From positions 1-29,366 of the forward strand of contig JALNVF010000026.1 of NCBI GenBank assembly GCA_023231445.1: a stretch of 29,366 nucleotides of DNA, read 5' to 3'. The DNA comes from Treponema sp. (lineage in GTDB: Bacteria; Spirochaetota; Spirochaetia; Treponematales; Treponemataceae). This document shows, one piece after another, positions 13,772-21,960 of this stretch; position 1 is the stretch's first letter, and every line of letters starts with the position of its first letter. A program made the position numbers and the translations under genes. A model generated the notes under the pieces. It ran no database searches, was not told where the DNA came from, and worked only from the letters and a program-made list of their open reading frames with translations.

Positions 13772-14731
13772 ATGGCAAAAAAATACGCATTTTTATTTCC
13801 GGGGCAGGGTGCACAGGAACCTGGTATGGTGAAGGATGTCTGTGGAACTTTTCCTGAAGCCCGTAGAATTCTTGATACAGTTTCATCAGTTACCGGAAAA
13901 GATATGACAAAACTTCTGTGGGAGACAGAGCAGGCTGAACTCAGCCGCAGTGATAACAGTCAGCTTGCAATTACAACGGCATCTCTTGTAATTGCTGAAG
14001 TTCTCAGGACTAAGGGAATTGTTCCTTCGGCTGTAATGGGCTTCAGCCTCGGAGAATTTCCTGCACTGTGCATTGCGGGGATTCTTTCATTTGATGACGT
14101 TATCCGTGTAGTTCAGAAGCGCGGTCAGATTATGCAGAAGGTATGCGGGGAAATTGCGGCTGCAAATGCCGGCCATGCACCGGGAATGAGTGCTGTTATT
14201 GGTCTGCCGCCCGAAAAGGTTCTGGAAATCTGCAGTGGACTTAAGGATGTGTATGCAGCAAATCTCAACAGTGTTAAGCAGACTGTTATCAGTGGAACGG
14301 CTGAGGGACTTGCTGCGGCAGAAAAGGCCGCAACCGAAGCCGGTGCACGGCGTGCAATCCGTTTGTCTGTAGCGGGACCGTTTCACAGTCCGCTGATGCA
14401 GAAGGCAGCAGACGAATTTGAGAAGGTTTTGGCCGATGTTATGTTCAATGATCCGAAAATTGATTTATTCAGTAACGTTACCGGTGAGAAGGTGACAAAA
14501 GGAGGCGACGCTAAAAAGAACGCCGTGCTTCATCTTACTCATCCGGTTCAGTGGACGTCTGAAGAAAAAGTACTTGGCGGTATTATGACAGCTGATGCAG
14601 CAGACGAATGGTCAGTACTGGAACCAGGTGTCGGTAAAGTATTGAGCGGCCTCTGGAGGGATTCGGGTTTCGGTGAAAAATGGGCAAGTATGCCGGTAAA
14701 CTCGGTTGAATCCATAAACGGGGTGCTGTAA
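13772..14731 (+). CDS. fabD: Malonyl-CoA:ACP transacylase FabD
   Basis: A 319-aa enzyme that loads malonyl groups from CoA onto acyl-carrier protein for fatty acid synthesis. The N-terminal YAFLFPGQGAQEPGM is the family signature. The nucleophile S92 lies in MGFSLGEFPALC; the position before it, normally histidine in GHSLGE, is phenylalanine here (F91). The catalytic-dyad histidine is in SVAGPFHSPLM. Length is normal (about 310). TAGGAG lies 7-8 bases before the ATG. It is the first gene of a fab operon; its stop codon overlaps the fabG ATG (TAATG). Confidence 0.96.
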   Translation: MAKKYAFLFPGQGAQEPGMVKDVCGTFPEARRILDTVSSVTGKDMTKLLWETEQAELSRSDNSQLAITTASLVIAEVLRTKGIVPSAVMGFSLGEFPALCIAGILSFDDVIRVVQKRGQIMQKVCGEIAAANAGHAPGMSAVIGLPPEKVLEICSGLKDVYAANLNSVKQTVISGTAEGLAAAEKAATEAGARRAIRLSVAGPFHSPLMQKAADEFEKVLADVMFNDPKIDLFSNVTGEKVTKGGDAKKNAVLHLTHPVQWTSEEKVLGGIMTADAADEWSVLEPGVGKVLSGLWRDSGFGEKWASMPVNSVESINGVL

Positions 14732-15474
14732 TGCTGCTTACCGGAAAAAAGGCGCTTGTTACCGGTTCCAGCCGCGGAATTGGGCGGAAAATAGTTGAAA
14801 CGTTTTTGAGTGAAGGAGCAGCAGTGTGGGGGCTGTGTTCGCATCCGTCGGATGCAAGGGCAGACTTGGAAACATTTGCATCTTCGCATTCTGTGGAATT
14901 TCATGAAATATGTGCTGGTGCCGGAAATGCAGTACAGCTTTCTGATATAGTCAAAGCCGCGCTGTCGGAATCCGGAGGATTTGATATTCTGGTGAATAAT
15001 GCCGGCATTACGAAGGACGGATTGTCGTTCCGCATGAAAATGGAAGACTGGCAGAAAGTGCTTGATGTTAATCTTACTGCAGTTTTTGTTACTTCTCAGA
15101 TTGTTTCGAACGACATGATTCACCGGAAATCCGGATCAATTATTAATATGTCAAGTATTGTGGGAATTCACGGTGGTGCGGGGCAGGTTAATTATTCTGC
15201 AAGCAAAGCAGGACTTATCGGCTATACAAAAAGTCTGGCAAAAGAAACAGGTTCACGCGGTGTCCGCGTGAATGCTGTTGCTCCCGGGTATATTGAAACT
15301 GATATGACAAAAGCGGTGAATGAAAAAGCACGAGAAGCATGGCTTGGACAAATTCCTCTGAAGCGGCCGGGACATACATCAGATGTTGCAAATGCAGTGC
15401 TGTTTTTTGCAAGCGATATGTCGACATATATTACAGGGCAGGTTCTGGGTGTCGACGGCGGACTGGGAGCGTAA
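14731..15474 (+). CDS. fabG: 3-oxoacyl-ACP reductase FabG
   Basis: A 247-aa short-chain dehydrogenase that reduces 3-oxoacyl-ACP with NADPH. The cofactor loop is TGSSRGIGRKI (about 11-21), the NNAG motif is in LVNNAGITKDGL, the catalytic serine is in INMSSIVGI, and Y155 and K159 form YSASK. VAPGYIETDMT and GQVLGVDGG at the end are standard for FabG. The start overlaps the fabD stop, so it is translationally coupled. A strong terminator follows at 15475-15531, where acpP is found in many bacteria. Confidence 0.96.
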   Translation: MLLTGKKALVTGSSRGIGRKIVETFLSEGAAVWGLCSHPSDARADLETFASSHSVEFHEICAGAGNAVQLSDIVKAALSESGGFDILVNNAGITKDGLSFRMKMEDWQKVLDVNLTAVFVTSQIVSNDMIHRKSGSIINMSSIVGIHGGAGQVNYSASKAGLIGYTKSLAKETGSRGVRVNAVAPGYIETDMTKAVNEKAREAWLGQIPLKRPGHTSDVANAVLFFASDMSTYITGQVLGVDGGLGA

Positions 15475-15531
15475 AAGGCGTCGGAAAATCTGCTGAATAC
15501 ATTTGATGTTCGCAGATGCCTTTATTTTTTT
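15475..15531 (+). terminator. Terminator/attenuator between fabG and fabF
   Basis: AAGGC (15475-15479) pairs with GCCTT (15518-15522), TCTGC (15489-15493) with GCAGA (15512-15516), and the inner ACAT with ATGT; a T-tract follows (15525-15531). It begins right at the fabG stop. The fabF-fabZ pair may therefore rely on read-through or its own promoter. Confidence 0.65.
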
Positions 15532-15580
15532 GAATTATTCGTATGAATTACAGATACAGGAAAGACAGGAGTGTTAATTT

Positions 15581-16834
15581 ATGGAAAAAAGACGCGTAGT
15601 TATAACCGGAATGGGAGCTGTTACTCCGTTGGGAAATTCAGTTGAAGAGACATGGAATGCGGCAAAACAGGGAAAAAGCGGTGTCGGTCTTATTACTCAT
15701 TTTGATGCAAGTACATTTAAAGCACGGTATGCAGGAGAAGTAAAGAACTTTGATCCGGCTCAGTATATGGATCCTGCTTCTGCCCGTAAGATGGCACGCT
15801 TTTCGCAGTATGCGGTCGCAGCTTCTAAAATGGCACTTACGGACGCAAATCTTCTTGATCGCTCTGAAATTCTTTCAAACGCAGGAATTTTTATGGGTGT
15901 CGGGATAGGCGGATTTGAAGTGACGGAAGACTGCTGTGCAAAGTATCTTGCCAGCGATCAGCATAAATGTCCTCCGATGACAATACCGGAACTGATCCCG
16001 AATGAAGCCTGTGGTAATATTTGTATGGCATTCGGAATTCACGGACCAGCCCATACTGTAACAACTGCCTGTTCAAGCGGTACAGATGCGATTGGAGACG
16101 CGCTTGATTTTATACGCACGGGAAGACGGGATGTATGTCTTGCCGGTGGAGCCGAAAGTACAATAAACGGATTTGGTATTGCCGCGTTTGAAGTACTGCA
16201 CGCCCTTTCTACCTCGTTTGCTGACAATCCGACGGCAGGAAGCCGTCCGTTCGATAAAAAACGGGAAGGTTTTGTAATGGGTGAAGGAAGCGGCGTTCTT
16301 ATTCTTGAAGAATATGAACATGCCAAAAAGCGTGGTGCTCATATTTATGCAGAACTTGCAGGATACGGCGGATCAAGCGACGGGTATCACCTGACAGCGC
16401 CTAATCCCGACGGTGTATGCGGAGCTGCAGCCATGACAGAAGCACTCTGCGATGCTGGTATAAAACCTGAGGAAGTACAGTATTATAATGCACACGGTAC
16501 GAGTACGCATATCAACGATCCGAGTGAAACAAAGATGATTAAAAATTCTTTCGGTGAAGAGAATGCCCGAAAACTTCATATTTCCTCAACAAAGAGTATG
16601 ACTGGGCATTGTCTTGGTGCAACAGGCGCTGTTGAAGCAATATTCTGTATAAAAGCGATTGAGGATAGTTTTATTCCCCCGACGATCAATCTTGATGAAC
16701 CTGATGTAGAAGGCGGGTGCGATCTTGATTATACTCCGAATAAAGGAGTGGAATGTAACGTCGACTGTGCGATGAGTGCGACGTTCGGGTTCGGCGGACA
16801 TAACGGCGTCATTGTCCTGAAAAAGGTTAAGTAA
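15581..16834 (+). CDS. fabF: 3-oxoacyl-ACP synthase II FabF
   Basis: A 417-aa condensing enzyme that elongates acyl-ACP with malonyl-ACP. The Cys-His-His triad is C164 in TTACSSGTDAIG, a histidine in NAHGTSTHINDPSE (about 305) and a histidine in TGHCLGATGAVE (about 340). The N-terminus RRVVITGMGAVTPLGNS and the C-terminal SATFGFGGHNGVIVL are typical for FabF (KAS II) rather than FabB or FabH. Length is standard. An AGGAG-like site precedes the ATG. It comes 106 bp after fabG, behind a terminator, and fabZ follows after 2 bp. Confidence 0.97.
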   Translation: MEKRRVVITGMGAVTPLGNSVEETWNAAKQGKSGVGLITHFDASTFKARYAGEVKNFDPAQYMDPASARKMARFSQYAVAASKMALTDANLLDRSEILSNAGIFMGVGIGGFEVTEDCCAKYLASDQHKCPPMTIPELIPNEACGNICMAFGIHGPAHTVTTACSSGTDAIGDALDFIRTGRRDVCLAGGAESTINGFGIAAFEVLHALSTSFADNPTAGSRPFDKKREGFVMGEGSGVLILEEYEHAKKRGAHIYAELAGYGGSSDGYHLTAPNPDGVCGAAAMTEALCDAGIKPEEVQYYNAHGTSTHINDPSETKMIKNSFGEENARKLHISSTKSMTGHCLGATGAVEAIFCIKAIEDSFIPPTINLDEPDVEGGCDLDYTPNKGVECNVDCAMSATFGFGGHNGVIVLKKVK

Positions 16835-16836
16835 TT

Positions 16837-17274
16837 ATGAGTGTTACTACAGATATAGAGTCACTGCTTCCTCACCGTAAACCTTTCTTATTTGTCGACG
16901 AAATAGTTTCATGCGATGAGCACGGCAGCGTGAGTACCCGCAGATTTACAGATGAAGATTTCTTTTTTAAAGGTCACTTCCCGGAGTATCCTGTCGTTCC
17001 CGGTGTCATCCTTATTGAAACAATGGCACAGGCTGGCGGTGCGGCTTTAAGTTACCAGAAAAAATTTAAAGAGGGCAGTCTGTTTTTTCTTGGCACGGTA
17101 GATAAAGTTAAGTTCCGCCATCAGGTCCGTCCCGGTGATACTGTACGAATGGAAATTACAAATTTGCGCGTTTCGGAGCATATGGTAAAGCAGTCGGGCA
17201 GAGCATATGTAGGTGAAACCCTTGCCGCAGAGGCCGAGTGGATGTGTCTGGTAGGTGAAGCCGGTCGTGAGTAA
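16837..17274 (+). CDS. fabZ: 3-hydroxyacyl-ACP dehydratase FabZ
   Basis: A 145-aa hot-dog-fold dehydratase that removes water from 3-hydroxyacyl-ACP. LLPHRKPFLFVDEI opens the domain, and the active site lies in GHFPEYPVVPGVILIETMAQ with H47 and E61. FLGTVDKVKFRHQVRPGDTV follows as in other FabZ proteins. It begins 2 bp after the fabF stop and is followed by a strong terminator, closing the fab operon. No enoyl reductase (fabI/K/V) or acpP gene is in the cluster. Confidence 0.96.
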   Translation: MSVTTDIESLLPHRKPFLFVDEIVSCDEHGSVSTRRFTDEDFFFKGHFPEYPVVPGVILIETMAQAGGAALSYQKKFKEGSLFFLGTVDKVKFRHQVRPGDTVRMEITNLRVSEHMVKQSGRAYVGETLAAEAEWMCLVGEAGRE

Positions 17275-17333
17275 ATAAAATTTCCCTGCACATGCGCTCT
17301 GATGGGCGTGTGAGTCTGTCAGGAAGAGAGTAT

Positions 17334-17369
17334 AAGGCGTATGCTTTTAAGAAAGCTTACGCCTTTTTT
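17334..17369 (+). terminator. Intrinsic terminator after fabZ
   Basis: A 14-bp stem (17334-17347 with 17352-17365) has one T-T mismatch and a 4-nt loop, and runs into six T (17364-17369). It is the strongest terminator in the window, ending the fab operon. Confidence 0.93.
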
Positions 17370-17427
17370 GTCTGCAGATTTTTACGCAAAAGTTAATTAT
17401 GCTGCAGCTTTCTTTAATTACTGTTTT

Positions 17428-18723
17428 TTAGTTATAATTCTGTTTAATCCACTCGGTAACACGATCGCTGAGAGATTCAATCTGTCTGCTGCCTGAATTT
17501 GCGGTCTCTGCAATAAGGTACGGAATGACAATCTGCTCTTTCATGTCGGTCCATCCTGCCGGAAAGTTTTCAGGCACGCTGAGCATTTCCCCGGGAGGCG
17601 TATTTGAAAGCAGCATAGTATCATATAACGGTAAAATATGTTCGTTTACTTCTTTTAGTGAAGAAAATCCTCCTGCAATACCGAATTGATCAGTATCAAG
17701 ATTGATTTTCGCTTTGTGTTCAAGAATAGCGTGCTGAGTATCTGCATTAAGAAACCATGCAATAAAATCAGACGCCTGTGTCGGATGTTTTGCCCGCTGT
17801 GGAATTCCCATCATTACAAGAGGATCTTCTATTGGAATTTTTTTATCTTCATAAATCCATCTGTAATCTATATGTGCTGTTTGTTCCGGTGAAAGATGAA
17901 AAAGAATATCGCTTGTTATATATGCAAAAAGCGTACGGCCGGATGTAACCTGTTTATATGCCGGCATGTACAGATATTTGTAGATAAAATCCTGTTCGAC
18001 CTTTGATGAACTATTGGCGTTTTTTGTCCAGTTGCGCAGATAGGTAATTGAATCAGCAAGTCCTTCCGCATTCCAGGTAAATGAATTTTTTGATTCGTGA
18101 AAATGTGCTCCTTTTGTTTTTGCTGTAAAGTACAGAAAGTCACTGCTGCTTTGCGGTGCGAATCCGATCCGGGTAAAAAGGCCGTTCGTATTCTGTTTAT
18201 TATATGCAGCACCTGCCGTACGTATCTGTTCAAGAGACAGCATATAATTATCTTCCACAAGTTCCTGATTATCAGTAGAAAATATTACAGCAGGAAGATT
18301 AAAGCTTACAGGGAGCAGATATTGTGTACGTTTTACCTGTCCTGCTGAAAGCAGCTGGGAATAAAATACAGATGATGAAATATGTTCCCGGTCAAATATT
18401 GTATCAAGCGGGCGGAACTTTCTGCTTGTCTTTTCGGTACGGAGCCAGGGACCGATTACAATATCGGGTGATGTTTCACCGTTAAGAGCACTCAGGGCTT
18501 TCGACGGATTATCCTTATAGATAAGCACCGCTTTTTTATCATCGTGCGTACTATTGTACAGTTCAATGTACGATGCGAATTCCGGTATATTTGTCCATAC
18601 GATAATGTGTTTTTCGTTTTTTACGGAACATCCTGTCACCGATAAAATTGCTGCATACAGAAATATCAGTGACAGTAAACGTAATTTTTTTTCAGGCACG
18701 ATCCAATTTTTCAGCTGTTTCAT
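17428..18723 (-). CDS. ABC transporter extracellular solute-binding lipoprotein (family 1 type)
   Basis: A 431-aa exported lipoprotein. The basic start MKQLKNWIVPEKKLRLL, a hydrophobic core and the lipobox SVTGC put the acylated cysteine at residue 32. The mature part resembles family-1 (sugar or polyol type) binding proteins: an early HIIVWTNIPEFASYIELYN, SPDIVIGPWL, a hinge region around LLPVSFNLPAVIFS, and PLVMMGIPQRAKHPTQASDFIAWFL near the end. The ligand is unknown. An upstream ATG (18747) would place 8 extra residues before the signal; 18723 was chosen to give a normal signal peptide. It overlaps the end of the aminotransferase gene by 32 bases. No permease or ATPase is nearby, so it must share one encoded elsewhere. 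Confidence 0.85.
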   Translation of the reverse strand: MKQLKNWIVPEKKLRLLSLIFLYAAILSVTGCSVKNEKHIIVWTNIPEFASYIELYNSTHDDKKAVLIYKDNPSKALSALNGETSPDIVIGPWLRTEKTSRKFRPLDTIFDREHISSSVFYSQLLSAGQVKRTQYLLPVSFNLPAVIFSTDNQELVEDNYMLSLEQIRTAGAAYNKQNTNGLFTRIGFAPQSSSDFLYFTAKTKGAHFHESKNSFTWNAEGLADSITYLRNWTKNANSSSKVEQDFIYKYLYMPAYKQVTSGRTLFAYITSDILFHLSPEQTAHIDYRWIYEDKKIPIEDPLVMMGIPQRAKHPTQASDFIAWFLNADTQHAILEHKAKINLDTDQFGIAGGFSSLKEVNEHILPLYDTMLLSNTPPGEMLSVPENFPAGWTDMKEQIVIPYLIAETANSGSRQIESLSDRVTEWIKQNYN

Positions 18724-19990
18724 ATATTTCAGAGTATACCGATTCAATTTTGTCTTCGTCTATACTGCTGAAAGCAACACGGAGGGTAGATTTATCAATG
18801 GAAATTGTTCCTATTCCTTTTTCATTCAACAGTTTTTTGCGCAGGTCCTCTGCATTTATGCTGCTTACATGAAAACTCATGAAATACCCTGAATTAAACG
18901 GCAAAGGTTCAATGACAGATGATTTGTGAGTACTTACAAATTTGCGTACTGCAAGGTACCGTGTTTCAAGCAGTTTGCGGAAGAAAGCTTTCTGTTCTTC
19001 ATGAGCGGGATCATTGAACGCATGCATGAGCATGGTTTGCGAAGGTGTCGAACTGCATGATACAGACGAACGGATAACGCCCATGAGTTTTTTAATGAGT
19101 GCGTCGTATTGTGCGTCTGTAAACCCTTTGCATCCGAACGTGAGGAATCCGCAGCGGAATCCCCATGCAAAGTCTTCCTTTGTTGGCCCGTCGGCTTTTA
19201 CAGCGAGTACGTTTTCATGCATGTCTGCAAGATAAGCAAAAAGAGACTGCTTTTCGATAGTGTCTTCATAATCGAGTCCGAAATATGCATCGTCACTTAA
19301 AATAAGCAGTCTGGCACCTGTGTCCGCAGTTTCCTTTATAATACGGCAGACTTCAAGGACTTCTTCATGCGTCGGACTGTATCCTGAAGGATTCTGTGGA
19401 AAATTCAGAAGTAACCGTACGGAACCGTATTTTTGAGCCTCCTGCTTTACCGCTTTTTCGAGCCCTGGGATATTGAATTTTCCGTCTTTGAACATTTGAA
19501 ACTGATGAAATTCTGCTCCACGGCGTGCTTCTACTACAAGCGCATAATTATCCCATGCCGGATCAGAAGTAAGCAGTGGTTTTTTATCGTCAAAAAATAA
19601 ATCAGCAATATAAGAAATACCTGCAGTTAATCCGGGAACAACAACCGGCAGTGATATTTTCTTACTTAAAAGCAGCGGATTTTTCTGCAGCATCTTTTCC
19701 TGCCATATTTTCCGGAGTTCAGGATTTCCGGCTGTCGGTGCATAAGCGACAAGTTCTCCTGCTTTCAGTGAGGGTGCATTTTTCTGAATTGACGGCAGAA
19801 TGGCAGGTGTACCGTTTATAACGGTCATACCGATTGTCCCGTTTGCTTTTGTCGCCGCTTTTTTTGCATCATTACTCTGTGCAATTATGCCCTTCGGAAA
19901 ATACATACGGACGCCCATATCTGAAAAAAGAGCTTCTGCTGTTGTATTTTTTAGTATATCGTTTAATTCTTGTGCTAATGGATTTAACAT
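18692..19990 (-). CDS. PLP-dependent aminotransferase, class I/II
   Basis: A 432-aa fold-type I aminotransferase. Recognisable parts are AYAPTAGNPELRKIW (substrate/PLP phosphate region), VVVPGLTAGISYIADLF, LLLNFPQNPSGYSPT (the NP.G motif), LLILSDDAYFGLDYED (the D..Y pair that holds the pyridine ring), the Schiff-base lysine likely in VKADGPTKEDFAWGFRCGF, and a final substrate-arginine region around STLRVAFSS. The amino acid substrate cannot be told; this subgroup is seen in spirochaetes and clostridia. The ATG has no Shine-Dalgarno and lies about four bases after the predicted start point. It heads a two-gene operon with the binding lipoprotein, hinting at amino-acid or amine uptake and use. 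Confidence 0.88.
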   Translation of the reverse strand: MLNPLAQELNDILKNTTAEALFSDMGVRMYFPKGIIAQSNDAKKAATKANGTIGMTVINGTPAILPSIQKNAPSLKAGELVAYAPTAGNPELRKIWQEKMLQKNPLLLSKKISLPVVVPGLTAGISYIADLFFDDKKPLLTSDPAWDNYALVVEARRGAEFHQFQMFKDGKFNIPGLEKAVKQEAQKYGSVRLLLNFPQNPSGYSPTHEEVLEVCRIIKETADTGARLLILSDDAYFGLDYEDTIEKQSLFAYLADMHENVLAVKADGPTKEDFAWGFRCGFLTFGCKGFTDAQYDALIKKLMGVIRSSVSCSSTPSQTMLMHAFNDPAHEEQKAFFRKLLETRYLAVRKFVSTHKSSVIEPLPFNSGYFMSFHVSSINAEDLRKKLLNEKGIGTISIDKSTLRVAFSSIDEDKIESVYSEIYETAEKLDRA

Positions 19991-20000
19991 GGTACAGTAG

Positions 20001-20029
20001 ATTATCCTGAATCAGGAGCAGATTGTCAA
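20001..20029 (-). promoter_or_regulatory. Promoter of the aminotransferase gene
   Basis: On the minus strand, a perfect -35 TTGACA (20029-20024), 17 bp, GATAAT (20006-20001). The start point would be near 19994, about four bases before the ATG. Its -35 overlaps that of the divergent moxR promoter. Confidence 0.75.
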
Positions 20030-20051
20030 TTAAAAAAATGTATATTTATAC
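20023..20051 (+). promoter_or_regulatory. Promoter of the moxR-bat operon
   Basis: TTGTCA (20023-20028), 17 bp, TTATAC (20046-20051). The start would be near 20058, directly at the GAGG ribosome site (20058-20061), giving a leader of about 11 nt. It shares five -35 bases with the opposite promoter. Confidence 0.6.
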
Positions 20052-20068
20052 AGATTTGAGGTTGTAAA

Positions 20069-21061
20069 ATGGAAAAAAATGACATAAAACAGGAAGATTT
20101 GACGCAATGTCGTGATCTTATCGAGAAATGCCGCAGCGAAGCACAAAAACGCATAATCGGGCAGAGTTCATTGTTTAATGGGATTATGACCGCATTTATA
20201 GCAGGCGGACATGTGCTTCTGGAAGGAGTTCCCGGACTTGCCAAAACGCTTGCTGTCCGTACTTTTGCAGAAATTTCCGGACTTGATTTTAAACGTATTC
20301 AGTTTACTCCTGATCTGCTTCCTGCCGATGTCTCCGGCACGCTTATCTACGAACAGGGGAAAGGTTCGTTTTCCGTTCGAAAAGGACCTGTGTTTACGAA
20401 TATTGTTCTTGCCGATGAAATAAACCGGGCGCCGGCAAAAGTTCAGTCTGCTATGCTTGAAGCAATGGAAGAGCGCCAGGTCACAATAGGGGAGGAAACG
20501 TATAAACTTCCGGACCCTTTTTTTGTTCTGGCAACACAAAATCCTATTGAACAGGAAGGAACATACAATTTACCGGAGGCCGAGCTTGACCGTTTTCTGC
20601 TTAAACTTGTCGTACCGTATCCGTCGGCGCAGGAAGAACTTGCGATTGTCAGGACAGCAGGAAATGCTCCCTTTGTACCGGTCGATAAAATACTTTGTGC
20701 TGCAGATATTAAGAAATTCCACAGACTGACCGGTAGTATTGTGAGCGATGATAAAATAATCGAATATATTGTTTCCATCACAGCCGTTACGCGTGCATCG
20801 GCTGGTAAGAAAACTTCCGGCCACGACATTACGCGCTATATTACATTCGGAGCGTCTCCGCGGGCAGGAATTGCCCTGCTGCAGTGTGCGAAAGTTTCCG
20901 CACTCTTTCAGGGGCGTTCGTTTGTTCTTCCCGAAGATGTAAAGGCTGTTGCTCAGGATGTCCTGCGTCACCGGCTTGTTCTTTCGTATGAAGCAGCAGC
21001 TGACAGTGTTACTGCAGATGAAATTATCGCACGTATCCTTGACTTTGTGCCGGTTCCGTAA
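20069..21061 (+). CDS. MoxR-family AAA+ ATPase
   Basis: A 330-aa chaperone-like ATPase that works with VWA-domain partners. Walker A is GVPGLAKT (53-60), the pre-sensor-1 beta-hairpin region is FTPDLLPADVSGTLIY, Walker B is IVLADEINRAPAK (about 112-124), sensor 1 is ATQNPIEQEGTYNLPEAELDRF, and a lid domain includes SPRAGIALLQCAK. It acts in the cytoplasm, probably using ATP to remodel a client held by the membrane VWA proteins encoded downstream. GAGG lies seven bases before the ATG. It is the first of six tightly packed genes; the DUF58 gene starts 2 bp after its stop. Confidence 0.95.
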   Translation: MEKNDIKQEDLTQCRDLIEKCRSEAQKRIIGQSSLFNGIMTAFIAGGHVLLEGVPGLAKTLAVRTFAEISGLDFKRIQFTPDLLPADVSGTLIYEQGKGSFSVRKGPVFTNIVLADEINRAPAKVQSAMLEAMEERQVTIGEETYKLPDPFFVLATQNPIEQEGTYNLPEAELDRFLLKLVVPYPSAQEELAIVRTAGNAPFVPVDKILCAADIKKFHRLTGSIVSDDKIIEYIVSITAVTRASAGKKTSGHDITRYITFGASPRAGIALLQCAKVSALFQGRSFVLPEDVKAVAQDVLRHRLVLSYEAAADSVTADEIIARILDFVPVP

Positions 21062-21063
21062 AA

Positions 21064-21960
21064 ATGCAGCATTTTCTAGCCGTAAACAGAGAATCTCTTT
21101 CAAAACGGGCTTCAATGCTTCGTATTGCCTCTGTGAAACTTGCTGATTGTCTTAAAGCAGGTACATTTCGTTCATTGTACCGCGGACAGGGAATTGAGTT
21201 CAGCGGTGTCCGTGAGTATCTGCGGGGCGATGATGTACGTGCGATTGACTGGAATGTAACTGCCCGTATGGGGAAGCCGTTTGTGAAACTTTTTGAAGAA
21301 GAGCATGAACTGCAGATCTTTCTTGTTGTAGACAGTTCGTTTTCGATGTTTACAGGGTACGGAAACAAATCACGGTATGAAACTGCTGCAGAAGCTGCCG
21401 CACTTATAGCGATGGCTGCTGAGGTGAATGCTAGTAGTGTTGGTGCGGTTATTTTCGACGGGAAAATACGTTTTTCCTGTTCGCCTGAAAGTGGACGCAA
21501 CCGTACAATGCTGCTGCTTACCCGTCTTGATGAAACAGACGGACACGAATGTGCCGGTTCAGTACTCGGCAGTGCGCTTACCGGTGCCGGAAAGTTATTG
21601 AAAAAGCGTTCTCTTGTTTTTGTCCTGTCTGATTTCCGCTGTACGGGCTGGATAGAACCTCTTGCCGCTCTGTCTCAAAAACATGATGTCGTTGCTGTCC
21701 GTATCACGGATCTGATGGATAATGAACTTGCAGAAATGGGAACTGTTCCGTTTGTCGACAGTGAGACAAAAAAACGTCTTGTTCTGCCTACGTCTTCTTC
21801 TTTGTTCAGAAATGCCTGGCGTACGGATAACAGACAGCATATGGACCGGTGGCAGGAGGATTGCAGGAGACACGGCGTCCTGCCTTTACTGATCGCTACA
21901 GATGACGATCCCGTTCGTTCACTTTCAAATTTTTTTATTCACCGGGGGCAGAATGTATGA
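21064..21960 (+). CDS. DUF58 domain protein of the Bat operon
   Basis: A 298-aa soluble protein. The DUF58 signature is complete: GQGIEFSGVREYLRGDDVRA, then IDWNVTARMGKPFVKLFEEE (about residues 43-82). It is followed by a VWA-like domain with a metal-site motif in LVVDSSFSM. Members of this family occur nearly always beside moxR and bat genes. Their biochemical role is not established, and a VWA-type partner for MoxR is the usual inference. No Shine-Dalgarno is visible before ATG 21064, which is 2 bp past the moxR stop, so it is probably coupled. The stop overlaps the next ATG by four bases (ATGA). Confidence 0.92.
   Translation: MQHFLAVNRESLSKRASMLRIASVKLADCLKAGTFRSLYRGQGIEFSGVREYLRGDDVRAIDWNVTARMGKPFVKLFEEEHELQIFLVVDSSFSMFTGYGNKSRYETAAEAAALIAMAAEVNASSVGAVIFDGKIRFSCSPESGRNRTMLLLTRLDETDGHECAGSVLGSALTGAGKLLKKRSLVFVLSDFRCTGWIEPLAALSQKHDVVAVRITDLMDNELAEMGTVPFVDSETKKRLVLPTSSSLFRNAWRTDNRQHMDRWQEDCRRHGVLPLLIATDDDPVRSLSNFFIHRGQNV

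Noticed and set aside
17290..17320. Hairpin between fabZ and its terminator
   Set aside because: The stem has a mismatch and no T-tract; the terminator at 17334 explains the 3' end.
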